A stretch of DNA of 8,277 nucleotides from JAVDCA01 sp035293985 (GTDB taxonomy: Bacteria; Pseudomonadota; Alphaproteobacteria; Rhizobiales; Xanthobacteraceae), in contig DATGLS010000010.1 in NCBI GenBank assembly GCA_035293985.1, positions 1 through 8,277 of the forward strand, read 5' to 3'. Positions within the stretch are counted from its first letter, which is position 1; every line of letters begins with the position of its first letter. The translations under genes were made by a program, and so were the position numbers. This document shows, piece after piece, positions 1 through 6,687 of the stretch. The notes under the pieces are model-generated. The model saw only the letters and a list, made by a program, of their open reading frames with translations. It was not told where the DNA came from and ran no database searches.

Positions 1-1617
1 AGCCTCGAGCCCCAGAGCGGCGGCGGCTACCTCATCCGCACCGCGGCGGTGCTGCCGCACGGCGGGGCGGGCCGCGACCCGCGCTTCGTGGTGGCGCTCT
101 ACCAGGTGCCCGGGCAGCTCGCCGCGCTCACCGAGGCGGTGCAGAGTTCCTACAACGAGTACGGCAACCTCGCGGCCATGCGCGAGCCACTGAAGTACAG
201 CTTCCGTCTCACGCTGACGCTGGTGGTGCTGCTCACCATGCTCGCGGCGATCTATCTGGCGATCTTCTCCGCGCAGCGCCTGGTGCGCCCGGTGCAGGAC
301 CTGATCGAGGGCACGCGCGCGGTCGGCAAGGGCGACTTCGCCACGCGCCTGCCGCTGCCCTCCCGCGACGAGATGGGATTCCTCGTGCACTCCTTCAACG
401 ACATGACCAAGAAGCTGCGGCGCGCGCGCGCCGAGGCCACCCAGAGCCGCGAGGCGGTCGAGCGCGAGCGCACGCGGCTCGCGATCATCCTCGCGCGCCT
501 GTCGACCGGCGTGCTGGCGATCGACCGCGCGCTCACCGTGCGCACCGCCAACGAGGCCGCCGGTGCCATCCTCGGCACCGACCTGTCGGCCGCCACCGGC
601 AGGCCCCTGCCCGAGCTCGCCGCCGGCAACGAGCGCCTCGGCCAGTTCGTCGCGGCGCTCGCGGTGCGCTTCGCGGCCGGCCGCGAGGAGTGGCGCGAGC
701 AGCTGGACCTCGATGGCTCCGGCGGGCGCCGCACCCTCATGTGCGCGTGCACGCCGCTGCCGGGGGAGGACTCGGGCGCCGGCTTCGTGATCGTCTTCGA
801 CGACATCACCGCGCTACTGGCCGCGCAGCGCGATGCGGCCTGGGGCGAGGTCGCGCGGCGCCTGGCGCACGAGATCAAGAACCCGCTCACCCCGATCCAG
901 CTCTCGGCGGAGCGGCTGCGCCGCAAGTACGGCAAGACCATCACCGAGGACCGCGCGATCTTCGAGCAGTGCACCGACACGATCGTGCGCCAGGTCGAGG
1001 ACATCCGCCGCATGGTCGACGAGTTCTCGCGCTTCGCCCGCATGCCGAAGCCGGTGATGACCGCCGAGGACGCCGCCGACACGGTGCGCCAGGTCGTGTT
1101 CCTGATGCGGGTCGGCAATGCCGATATCGACATCGACGCCGAGCTTGCCGACGAGAAGATGCCGGCGAGGTTCGACCGCCGGCTGATCTCGCAGGCGCTC
1201 ACCAACATCATCAAGAACGCGACCGAGGCGGTCGCGGCGGTGCCGCCGGCGGAGCTCGGCGGCCGCGGCCGCATTCACGTCTCGGCCGCGCGCGAGGAGG
1301 GCGATATCGTCATCGACGTGGTCGACAACGGCATCGGGCTGCCCAAGGAGAACCGCTCGCGCCTGCTCGAGCCCTATGTGACGACGCGCGAGAAGGGCAC
1401 CGGGCTCGGGCTTGCGATCGTGGGCAAGATTCTCGAGGACCATGGCGGCCGCATCGAGCTGCGCGACGCCGCCGACAAGACGCCGGGCGCGCGCGGCGCC
1501 TGGATGCGCCTGCGCTTTGCCGCTGCGGCGGTCGCGCCGCCCAGCGATGCCGATGAGGCCGCCGAGTCCAGCGAGCTGTCCACCGAGCCGTCCCCCACCA
1601 CATCCGCGAGTGCATAA
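1..1617 (+). CDS. ntrY: NtrY-type nitrogen sensor histidine kinase, 5' end missing
   Basis: Membrane sensor kinase of the NtrY/NtrX two-component system; it autophosphorylates a histidine and passes the phosphate to NtrX in response to nitrogen or redox state. The frame is already open at base 1, so these 538 residues are the C-terminal part of a protein that in the family is usually about 750 residues; the N-terminal membrane segments lie outside. Numbering from base 1: a transmembrane segment at about 69-91, a HAMP linker at about 90-143 (RLVRPVQDLIEG), a PAS domain at about 158-262, then the phosphoacceptor region RRLAHEIKNPLTPIQ with His290. The ATPase domain has the N box (NIIKNATEAV, Asn406), G1 (DNGIG, 442-446) and G2 (GTGLGL, 466-471). 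All kinase residues are intact. A low-complexity Ser/Glu/Ala tail ends the protein. The stop codon is 2 bases before ntrX, so the two genes are surely co-transcribed. Confidence 0.95.
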   Translation, partial: SLEPQSGGGYLIRTAAVLPHGGAGRDPRFVVALYQVPGQLAALTEAVQSSYNEYGNLAAMREPLKYSFRLTLTLVVLLTMLAAIYLAIFSAQRLVRPVQDLIEGTRAVGKGDFATRLPLPSRDEMGFLVHSFNDMTKKLRRARAEATQSREAVERERTRLAIILARLSTGVLAIDRALTVRTANEAAGAILGTDLSAATGRPLPELAAGNERLGQFVAALAVRFAAGREEWREQLDLDGSGGRRTLMCACTPLPGEDSGAGFVIVFDDITALLAAQRDAAWGEVARRLAHEIKNPLTPIQLSAERLRRKYGKTITEDRAIFEQCTDTIVRQVEDIRRMVDEFSRFARMPKPVMTAEDAADTVRQVVFLMRVGNADIDIDAELADEKMPARFDRRLISQALTNIIKNATEAVAAVPPAELGGRGRIHVSAAREEGDIVIDVVDNGIGLPKENRSRLLEPYVTTREKGTGLGLAIVGKILEDHGGRIELRDAADKTPGARGAWMRLRFAAAAVAPPSDADEAAESSELSTEPSPTTSASA

Positions 1618-1619
1618 CG

Positions 1620-2990
1620 ATGGCGTCCGACATCCTCATCGTCGACGACGAAGCGGATATCCGCGAGCTTGTGGCGGGAATCCTGCAGGACGAGGGCTAC
1701 GAGACGCGCACCGCGCGCGACAGCGACGACGCTCTCGGGTCGATCAGGTCGCGGCGGCCCAATCTCGTGTTTCTCGACATCTGGCTGCAAGGCTCCCGCC
1801 TCGACGGGCTGCAGCTGCTCGACTCCATCAAGGCGGAGCATCCCGACCTGCCGGTGGTGATGATATCAGGCCACGGCAACATCGAGACGGCGGTGGCGGC
1901 GATCAAGCAGGGCGCCTACGATTTCATCGAGAAGCCGTTCAAGGCCGACCGGCTCGTGCTCGTGGCCGACCGCGCGCTCGAGACCTCGCGCCTCAAGCGC
2001 GAGGTCAAGGCGCTCAAGCAGCTCGCGCCGCATGCTTCCGCGCTCGTCGGGCACTCGACCGCGATCAACCAGCTGCGCCAGACGATCGAGAAGGTCGCGC
2101 CGACCAACAGCCGCATCCTCATCGTCGGCCCATCGGGTGCCGGCAAGGAGCTGACCGCGCGTACCATCCACGCCCATTCGGGGCGCGAGGGCGGGCCGTT
2201 CGTCGTGATCAATGCGGCTGCGATCACGCCGGAGCGGATGGAGATCGAGCTGTTCGGCGTCGAGCAGGCGGACGGCGTGCAGAGCCAGAAGGTCGGCGCG
2301 CTCGAGGAGGCGCATGGCGGCGTCCTGTTCATCGACGAGATCGCCGACATGCCGCGCGAGACGCAGAACAAGATCCTGCGCGTGCTGGTCGACCAGACCT
2401 TCCAGCGGGTGAACGGCAACACCAAGGTCTCGGTCGACGTGCGCATCGTGTCGTCGACCTCGCGCAACATCGAGGCCGACATCGTGGCCGGCAAGTTCCG
2501 CGAGGATCTCTATCACCGCCTCTCGGTGGTGCCGATCCGCGTGCCGGCACTCGCCGAGCGGCGCGACGACATCCCGGTGCTGATCGATCATTTCATGGAC
2601 CAGATCTCGCAGGCGACCGGCCTGCCCAAACGCAAGATGGGTGCCGACGCGCTCGCGGTGCTGCAGTCGCACGACTGGCCCGGCAATGTGCGCCAGCTAC
2701 GCAACAACGTGGAGCGGCTGATGATCCTCGCGGGCGGCGAGCCGGAGGCCGTGATCAGCGCCAGCATGCTGCCGCAAGACGTCGGCTCGATGGTGCCCGC
2801 GATGCCGGCCGGCAACGGCGGCGAGCACCTGATGGGCATGCCGCTGCGCGAGGCGCGCGAGGCGTTCGAGCGCGAGTACCTCAAGGCGCAGATCAGCCGC
2901 TTCGGCGGCAATATTTCCCGCACCGCGGAGTTCGTCGGCATGGAGCGCTCCGCGCTCCACCGCAAGCTCAAGGCGCTGGCTATGGATTAG
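1620..2990 (+). CDS. ntrX: NtrX response regulator, AAA+ type, without GAFTGA
   Basis: Cytoplasmic partner of NtrY, 456 residues, full length for the family. The receiver domain (about 1-120) has the acidic pair Asp9/Asp10, phosphoacceptor Asp53 (LVFLDIW), Ser83 and Lys105 (FIEKPF). The central AAA+ domain (about 142-370) has Walker A GPSGAGKE at 170-177, Walker B VLFIDE at 235-240, and the arginine-rich FREDLYHRL stretch. The C-terminus carries a Fis-type helix-turn-helix (about 430-455, ERSALHRKLKAL). Where sigma-54 activators have GAFTGA, this protein reads ELFGVEQADGVQSQKVG, two residues shorter and without the loop, so activation of sigma-54 RNA polymerase by the usual contact is unlikely. 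It may act as a repressor or on sigma-70 promoters (inference). The ATG lies 2 bases after ntrY with no clear ribosome site of its own, consistent with translational coupling. Confidence 0.96.
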   Translation: MASDILIVDDEADIRELVAGILQDEGYETRTARDSDDALGSIRSRRPNLVFLDIWLQGSRLDGLQLLDSIKAEHPDLPVVMISGHGNIETAVAAIKQGAYDFIEKPFKADRLVLVADRALETSRLKREVKALKQLAPHASALVGHSTAINQLRQTIEKVAPTNSRILIVGPSGAGKELTARTIHAHSGREGGPFVVINAAAITPERMEIELFGVEQADGVQSQKVGALEEAHGGVLFIDEIADMPRETQNKILRVLVDQTFQRVNGNTKVSVDVRIVSSTSRNIEADIVAGKFREDLYHRLSVVPIRVPALAERRDDIPVLIDHFMDQISQATGLPKRKMGADALAVLQSHDWPGNVRQLRNNVERLMILAGGEPEAVISASMLPQDVGSMVPAMPAGNGGEHLMGMPLREAREAFEREYLKAQISRFGGNISRTAEFVGMERSALHRKLKALAMD

Positions 2991-3006
2991 ACTTTCATTT
3001 TAGCTT

Positions 3007-3088
3007 CGTCATGGCCGGGCTTGTCCCGGCCGTCCACGTCTTTGCACGAAGGAAGACGTGGATGCCCGGCCCACGGGAGGGCATGACG
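3007..3088. repeat. Long imperfect palindrome (REP-like intergenic repeat)
   Basis: The left arm 3007-3042 and right arm 3053-3088 are inverted copies, 27 of 36 positions matching by eye, with a 10-base loop. The outer 7 bases (CGTCATG / CATGACG) and the inner 10 (TCCACGTCTT / AAGACGTGGA) match exactly. The left arm also holds a perfect nested hairpin, GGCCGGG-CTTGT-CCCGGCC (3013-3031). Read in one frame the left arm gives MAGLVPAVHVF, a spurious peptide I associate from memory with a multicopy palindrome in Bradyrhizobium- and Rhodopseudomonas-like genomes. It fills the ntrX to dat gap and could slow transcription or protect the upstream mRNA end; no T-run follows, so it is not a classical terminator. 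Confidence 0.8.
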
Positions 3089-3114
3089 TGGGAGAAACCG
3101 GAAAACCCCAACCC

Positions 3115-3972
3115 ATGTCCCGCATTGCTTATGTCAACGGCCGCTACCGGCGGCACCGCGACGCCGTGGTCCACATCGAGGACCGCGGCTACCAATTCGC
3201 CGACGGCGTCTACGAGGTCTGCGAGGTCGCGGACGGCCGCCTGGTCGACGAGCGCCGGCACATGGAGCGGCTGCAGCGCTCGCTCAAGGAGCTGCGCATC
3301 GACGCACCGATGACCTTGCCGGCACTGAGCGCCGTGCTGCACGAGACGATCCGCCGTAATCGCGTCGCGAACGGCATCGTCTACCTGCAGATCACCCGCG
3401 GGGTCGCGCGGCGCGATCACGCGTTTCCGCCAGCCGATACGCCGCCTGCGCTGGTCGTGACGGCGAAGAACCTCGATCCGTCCCGCAACGCGCGCATCGC
3501 CAAGGAGGGCATGTCGGTCGTCACGGTGCCGGACAATCGCTGGGCGCGGGTCGACATCAAGTCGGTCTCCCTCCTGCCCAATGTGCTCGCCAAGCAGACG
3601 GCGCGCGAGCAGGGCGCGCGCGAGGCGTGGTTCGTCGACGCGCAGGGTTTCGTTACCGAAGGTTCCTCGTCGAATGCTTGGATCGTCACCAAGGAGCGCA
3701 AGCTGGTGACGCGGCCCGCCGACCAGGCGATCCTGCGCGGCATTTCGCGCACCGTGCTGCTCGACGCGATTCGCGCACGAGGCCTCTTTCTCGAAGAACG
3801 CCCATTTAAAGTTGCAGAGGCATTGGCCGCCGACGAGGCTTTCGTGACGTCAGCGAGCCAGATCGTGCTGCCGGTCGTGCGCATCGATGGCCGGCCGGTC
3901 GGGACGGGCGCGCCGGGGCCAATTGCGGCCGCTTTGCGCCGCGAATTTCACCGTCATGCTGAATTTTCCTGA
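3115..3972 (+). CDS. dat: D-amino-acid aminotransferase (class IV PLP enzyme)
   Basis: Cytoplasmic PLP enzyme moving the amino group between D-amino acids and 2-oxo acids, for example D-alanine + 2-oxoglutarate to pyruvate + D-glutamate, a peptidoglycan precursor. At 285 residues it has the family length. It resembles the Bacillus enzyme along its length: DRGYQFADGVYEV near the N-terminus (Tyr33), TRGVARRDHAFP with Arg100 and His102 matching the carboxylate-trap residues, the PLP lysine Lys149 in DIKSVSLLPNVLAK, and Glu182 in VTEGSSSN. These favour D-amino-acid over branched-chain aminotransferase. The ATG at 3115 is chosen because MSRIAYVNG matches the family N-terminus; the frame extends upstream to a GTG at 3058, but that part is encoded by the palindrome. 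No strong ribosome site is visible. It sits between ntrX and hfq, an order I recall from related alphaproteobacteria. Confidence 0.9.
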   Translation: MSRIAYVNGRYRRHRDAVVHIEDRGYQFADGVYEVCEVADGRLVDERRHMERLQRSLKELRIDAPMTLPALSAVLHETIRRNRVANGIVYLQITRGVARRDHAFPPADTPPALVVTAKNLDPSRNARIAKEGMSVVTVPDNRWARVDIKSVSLLPNVLAKQTAREQGAREAWFVDAQGFVTEGSSSNAWIVTKERKLVTRPADQAILRGISRTVLLDAIRARGLFLEERPFKVAEALAADEAFVTSASQIVLPVVRIDGRPVGTGAPGPIAAALRREFHRHAEFS

Positions 3973-3980
3973 TATTTCAA

Positions 3981-4005
3981 CGATTCGTGAGCCCTCCGGG
4001 AATCG
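3981..4005 (+). terminator. Hairpin just after dat, possible weak terminator
   Basis: A perfect 6-bp stem CGATTC (3981-3986) / GAATCG (4000-4005) with a 13-base loop begins 8 bases after the dat stop codon. A smaller GCCC-AAACC-GGGC hairpin (4005-4017) follows at once. There is no T-run, so intrinsic termination is doubtful; the pair may only stabilise the dat mRNA end. Confidence 0.25.
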
Positions 4006-4017
4006 CCCAAACCGGGC

Positions 4018-4046
4018 TTGCGCTGCACCGCAACGTACCATCTAAT
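4018..4046 (+). promoter_or_regulatory. Possible sigma-70-type promoter for hfq-hflX
   Basis: TTGCGC (4018-4023) and TCTAAT (4041-4046) are separated by exactly 17 bases. The -10 element matches TATAAT at 5 of 6 positions, the -35 element matches TTGACA only at its first three. It lies about 115 bases before the hfq start, in a leader that is otherwise unexplained. Such spacing arises by chance fairly often, so this is a suggestion based on position and sequence only. Confidence 0.28.
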
Positions 4047-4049
4047 GGG

Positions 4050-4139
4050 CACGCCCACGCAGGACCCGGCGGGCGTGGAAAGGGCCGGGCGTATTGGCGT
4101 GACAATAAACTAACTCTCGCGGGCGCAGGGCCGCGCGAG
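4050..4139 (+). promoter_or_regulatory. Structured 5' leader of hfq with two hairpins
   Basis: Two inverted repeats lie in the leader: CACGCCC (4050-4056) / GGGCGTG (4071-4077), perfect 7 bp with a 14-base loop, and CTCGCG (4116-4121) / CGCGAG (4134-4139), perfect 6 bp with a 12-base loop. The second is followed by an A-rich stretch (CAAAAAACGGAAACAAAGG) running up to the hfq start codon. A-rich single-stranded RNA beside a ribosome site is the type of sequence the distal face of Hfq binds, so autoregulation is conceivable (inference). Confidence 0.3.
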
Positions 4140-4160
4140 CAAAAAACGGAAACAAAGGCC

Positions 4161-4421
4161 ATGGCTGGCGACCGCGCTCAGAATCTCCAAGACACATTCC
4201 TCAATCACGTCCGCAAAGCCAAGATTCCTCTCACGATCTTTCTCGTGAACGGGGTCAAACTTCAAGGCGTCGTTACTTGGTTCGATAATTTTTGCGTGCT
4301 GCTCCGGCGCGACGGCCACTCGCAATTGGTCTACAAGCACGCCATATCGACGATCATGCCGGGTCATCCGATCCAGCTGTTCGAAGGTGCCGAAGAGGCG
4401 CCGGCCGGGGAAAAGGTCTAA
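4161..4421 (+). CDS. hfq: RNA chaperone Hfq
   Basis: Sm-like protein of 86 residues that forms a hexameric ring and pairs small RNAs with target mRNAs; in alphaproteobacteria it is also needed for nitrogen-fixation gene control (NrfA). The Sm1 region runs from Gln10-Asp11 through LVNGVKLQGVVTWFDNF (proximal-face residues include Phe44), and Sm2 is LVYKHAIST with Tyr58, Lys59 and His60. The rim patch reads RKAK (18-21) where E. coli has RRER, as I recall being usual for alphaproteobacterial Hfq. The ATG at 4161 is chosen because MAGDRAQNLQDTFL is the standard family N-terminus; the open frame reaches back to 3987 but that stretch is leader. The ribosome site (AAAGG) is weak and close. The C-terminus is short. 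hflX begins directly after the stop codon. Confidence 0.97.
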   Translation: MAGDRAQNLQDTFLNHVRKAKIPLTIFLVNGVKLQGVVTWFDNFCVLLRRDGHSQLVYKHAISTIMPGHPIQLFEGAEEAPAGEKV

Positions 4422-5774
4422 TTGGAGCCTCGTCGTCGCGACACTCGCTCTGATGCGCTCGCCCGCGAGGGCGGCGCCAGCGGACGCGCGCTCGTTGTCG
4501 GGCCGTATCTGCGGGACCGCGCGACGAAGCATACGGACGAGCGCGCGCCGGCGGCGCGGCTCGATGAGGCAACAGGCCTTGCGCGCGCAATCGACCTCGA
4601 TGTGGTCGAGTCTGGTCTTGCGATGCTCTCCGAGCTGCGGCCCGCGACCTATCTGGGCAAGGGCAAGGTCGAAGAGTTCGCCGGCCTCATCAAAAGCCTC
4701 GACATCGGCATCGTGGTCATGGATTGCGCGCTCTCGCCGGTGCAGCAACGCAACCTCGAAAAGGCCTGGGGCGCGAAGGTGCTGGACCGCACCGGGCTCA
4801 TTCTCGAGATCTTCGGCCGGCGCGCGCGCACCCGCGAGGGCACGCTGCAGGTCGAGCTCGCCCATCTCACGTATCAGCGCAGCCGCCTGGTGCGCTCCTG
4901 GACCCACCTCGAGCGCCAGCGCGGCGGCTTCGGCTTCATGGGCGGCCCGGGCGAGGCGCAGATCGAGACCGACCGGCGGCTGATCGCCGAGCGCATCGCC
5001 AAGATCGAGCGCGAGCTCGAAGGCGTCAAACGCACCCGCGCGCTGCATCGGGCGAGCCGCAAGCGTGTGCCGTATCCCATCGTCGCGCTCGTCGGCTACA
5101 CCAATGCGGGCAAGTCGACGCTGTTCAATCGCATGACGCGCGCGAGCGTGGTGTCGGCCGACATGCTGTTCGCGACCCTCGATCCGACCTTGCGCGCCGT
5201 CGACCTGCCGCACGGCACCAGGATCATTCTCTCCGACACCGTCGGCTTCATCTCGGACCTGCCGACCCAGCTGGTGGCGGCGTTCCGCGCCACGCTCGAA
5301 GAGGTGATCGAGGCGGATATCATCGTGCACGTGCGCGACGTCTCACACCTCGACACCGAGGCCCAGTCGAAGGACGTCGCCAACGTGCTGCGCGAGCTCG
5401 GCATCGAGGCAGGGGATCCGCGGCTGATCGAGGTGTGGAACAAGATCGACCGGGTCGATCCGGCCGAGCGCGAGCGGCTCGACAACATGAGCCTGCGCCA
5501 ACCGGCGGCGAGTCGGCCCGCGCTGGTGTCGGCCGTGACCGGCGAGGGGATCGATGGCCTGATCGACGCCGTCGAGACCCGACTCGCGCGCGATCGGCTG
5601 GTGCTCGAGCTCGACCTCGATCCGATCGACGGCGCCGGCGCAAGCTGGCTTTATCGGCACGCCGAGGTGCTCGCGAAAGAGATGCGCGCGGACGGACGAC
5701 TCGGCATGACGGTGCGGGTCGATCCGGCGAATGCCGGGCTGGTGCGGGCGAGATTCAAGAGCGCGACCGGATAG
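4422..5774 (+). CDS. hflX: Ribosome-associated GTPase HflX
   Basis: GTPase that binds the large ribosomal subunit and splits stalled ribosomes under stress; 450 residues, normal for alphaproteobacteria. The N-terminal domain contains YLGKGKVEEF (GKGK at 79-82) and the hallmark GGPGEAQIE (174-182) with a long helical linker after it. The G domain has G1 GYTNAGKST (225-233), G3 DTVGF (272-276), G4 NKID (340-343) and G5 SAVTG (370-374), all intact; the C-terminal domain ends in RVDPANAGLVRARFKS. The start is TTG at 4422, the first codon after the hfq stop, which fits translation by re-initiating ribosomes. No ATG or GTG occurs early enough in frame to keep the N-terminal domain complete. Co-expression with hfq is the usual arrangement in proteobacteria. 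Confidence 0.95.
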   Translation: MEPRRRDTRSDALAREGGASGRALVVGPYLRDRATKHTDERAPAARLDEATGLARAIDLDVVESGLAMLSELRPATYLGKGKVEEFAGLIKSLDIGIVVMDCALSPVQQRNLEKAWGAKVLDRTGLILEIFGRRARTREGTLQVELAHLTYQRSRLVRSWTHLERQRGGFGFMGGPGEAQIETDRRLIAERIAKIERELEGVKRTRALHRASRKRVPYPIVALVGYTNAGKSTLFNRMTRASVVSADMLFATLDPTLRAVDLPHGTRIILSDTVGFISDLPTQLVAAFRATLEEVIEADIIVHVRDVSHLDTEAQSKDVANVLRELGIEAGDPRLIEVWNKIDRVDPAERERLDNMSLRQPAASRPALVSAVTGEGIDGLIDAVETRLARDRLVLELDLDPIDGAGASWLYRHAEVLAKEMRADGRLGMTVRVDPANAGLVRARFKSATG

Positions 5775-5802
5775 CGCCGCGCTGCCGCCAAGAGGTCGTC
5801 GA

Positions 5803-5810
5803 GGGGGAGG
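5803..5810 (+). promoter_or_regulatory. Strong ribosome binding site for the substrate-binding protein
   Basis: GGGGGAGG ends 7 bases before the ATG at 5818. It is the clearest Shine-Dalgarno site in the window and selects 5818 over the longer upstream frame and over the later ATGs at 5839 and 5854. Confidence 0.75.
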
Positions 5811-5817
5811 GCTGCTC

Positions 5818-6612
5818 ATGCACATCACAATCGGTCCGATGGCGATCGGTCAAATGGCGATCGGTTTGGGCGTGCTGATCTTCGCGCTCGCGGCGGTCGT
5901 GCCGGCGCGCGCCGCCGACCTTCGCATCATGAGCGGCGGCGCGCCGCAGGAGGCGCTGGCGGTGCTGACGCCCCAATTCGAGGCGCAGAGCGGCAACAAA
6001 CTGCATTTCACCTACATGGTGCTGACCGCGCTGCGCGAGAAGCTCGCGGCCGGCGAGAAGACCGACATCGCGATCGTACCGGCCCCGGTGATCGACGCGC
6101 TGGTCAAGGCCGGCGTTCTCGACGGCGACCATCGGACGGTGTTCGGCGTGCTCGGCGTCAGCGTCATCGTGCGCGAGGGCCAGCCGCGGCCGGACATTTC
6201 GACGCCGGAGGCGTTTCGCCAGGCACTGCTGGCGGCGCGCTCGGTCGTCCATGCGACGCCGACCGCGACGCCGAGCGGCGCGCACGTCTCGAAGCTGCTC
6301 GATCAGCTCGGGATCGCGGCGGCGATGCAGAGCAAGGTGATCCACAGGCCCGCGCTCGATGGCGGCGCCGAGCTCGTCGCCAAAGGCGAGGCGGACCTCG
6401 GCATCTATCCGACCAGTGAGGTCGTGCACGTCAAAGGCGTCACCGTCGTCGGTCCGCTGCCGGCGGAGCTGCAGCTCAAGACGATCTACGGCGCCGCGGT
6501 CGTCAAGTCGAGCGCGGTGCCCGACGCGGCGGCTGCGTTCGTGAAATTCCTCTCCGAGCGGGTCAACGCCCGAGTCTGGCGCGACGCCGGCTTCGATCCG
6601 CCGGGCAACTGA
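5818..6612 (+). CDS. Periplasmic substrate-binding protein, ModA-like (type 2 PBP)
   Basis: Secreted solute-binding protein of 264 residues. Residues 1-32 form a signal peptide with cleavage expected at ARA|ADL. The mature part follows the layout of the molybdate-binding/SBP_bac_11 family: LRIMSGGAPQEAL, then PQFEAQSGNKLHF, a lid segment TDIAIVPAPVIDALV, the hinge strand GVSVIVREG, a second-lobe PTATPSGAHVSKLLDQLGI stretch, and a C-terminal AAAFVKFLSERV helix. The true ligand cannot be read from the sequence, and the usual ModA binding-site serines are not clearly present, so the molybdate role is open. No permease or ATPase gene accompanies it, so it is an orphan binding protein or works with a transporter elsewhere. 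It starts 43 bases after hflX and could be read from the same transcript. It is bracketed by hflX and a decayed hflX tail, suggesting later insertion. The signal peptide contains a short tandem repeat. Confidence 0.8.
   Translation: MHITIGPMAIGQMAIGLGVLIFALAAVVPARAADLRIMSGGAPQEALAVLTPQFEAQSGNKLHFTYMVLTALREKLAAGEKTDIAIVPAPVIDALVKAGVLDGDHRTVFGVLGVSVIVREGQPRPDISTPEAFRQALLAARSVVHATPTATPSGAHVSKLLDQLGIAAAMQSKVIHRPALDGGAELVAKGEADLGIYPTSEVVHVKGVTVVGPLPAELQLKTIYGAAVVKSSAVPDAAAAFVKFLSERVNARVWRDAGFDPPGN
5830..5865 (+). repeat. 15-base tandem periodicity inside a signal peptide
   Basis: ATCGGT recurs at 5830, 5845 and 5860, and the longer ATGGCGATCGGT occurs at 5839 and 5854, giving the peptide pattern IGPMA-IGQMA-IGLGV. 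Replication slippage is the simplest origin. It lengthens the uncharged region before the hydrophobic core, and the signal peptide has no Lys or Arg before Arg31, which is unusual. Confidence 0.7.
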
Positions 6613-6613
6613 G

Positions 6614-6658
6614 CTTGCGATTCAAGTCGGTTGGGTCGAGTCCTTCGCAAGACCCGAC
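6614..6658 (+). terminator. Overlapping hairpins after the substrate-binding gene
   Basis: Two competing stems start just past the stop codon: CTTGCGA (6614-6620) / TCGCAAG (6645-6651), perfect with a 24-base loop, and GTTGGGTC (6630-6637) / GACCCGAC (6651-6658), 8 bp with one G-T wobble and a 13-base loop. There is no T-run, so termination would be weak or factor-dependent. The second stem resembles, from memory, degenerate copies of dispersed intergenic repeats in Bradyrhizobium-like genomes that read GGTTGGGT...ACCCAAC. Confidence 0.35.
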
Positions 6659-6687
6659 ATGGGCGTGACGGTCGTTGTTGGATCGAC

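Noticed and set aside
252..1274. Long reverse-strand open frame inside ntrY
   Set aside because: Arg/Ser-rich shadow of a GC-rich gene. The forward frame has intact HAMP, PAS, kinase and ATPase motifs across the same bases.
1866..2672. Reverse-strand frame of 268 codons inside ntrX
   Set aside because: Mirror frame of ntrX, composition typical of antisense GC-rich codons, no recognisable motif.
1412..3313. 633-codon forward frame across ntrY, ntrX and dat
   Set aside because: It overlaps three well-supported genes in another frame, is Arg/Ala low-complexity, and reads through the palindrome.
4110..5330. Reverse-strand frame of 406 codons opposite hfq and hflX
   Set aside because: Covers two genes with full catalytic and RNA-binding motifs on the plus strand; His/Arg/Asp-rich shadow with no family signature.
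4724..5878. 384-codon forward frame overlapping hflX
   Set aside because: Arg-rich +2 shadow of hflX; the in-frame gene has all G motifs.
5755..6429. Reverse-strand frame opposite the substrate-binding gene
   Set aside because: The plus strand has a strong ribosome site, signal peptide and family fold pattern; the reverse frame has none.
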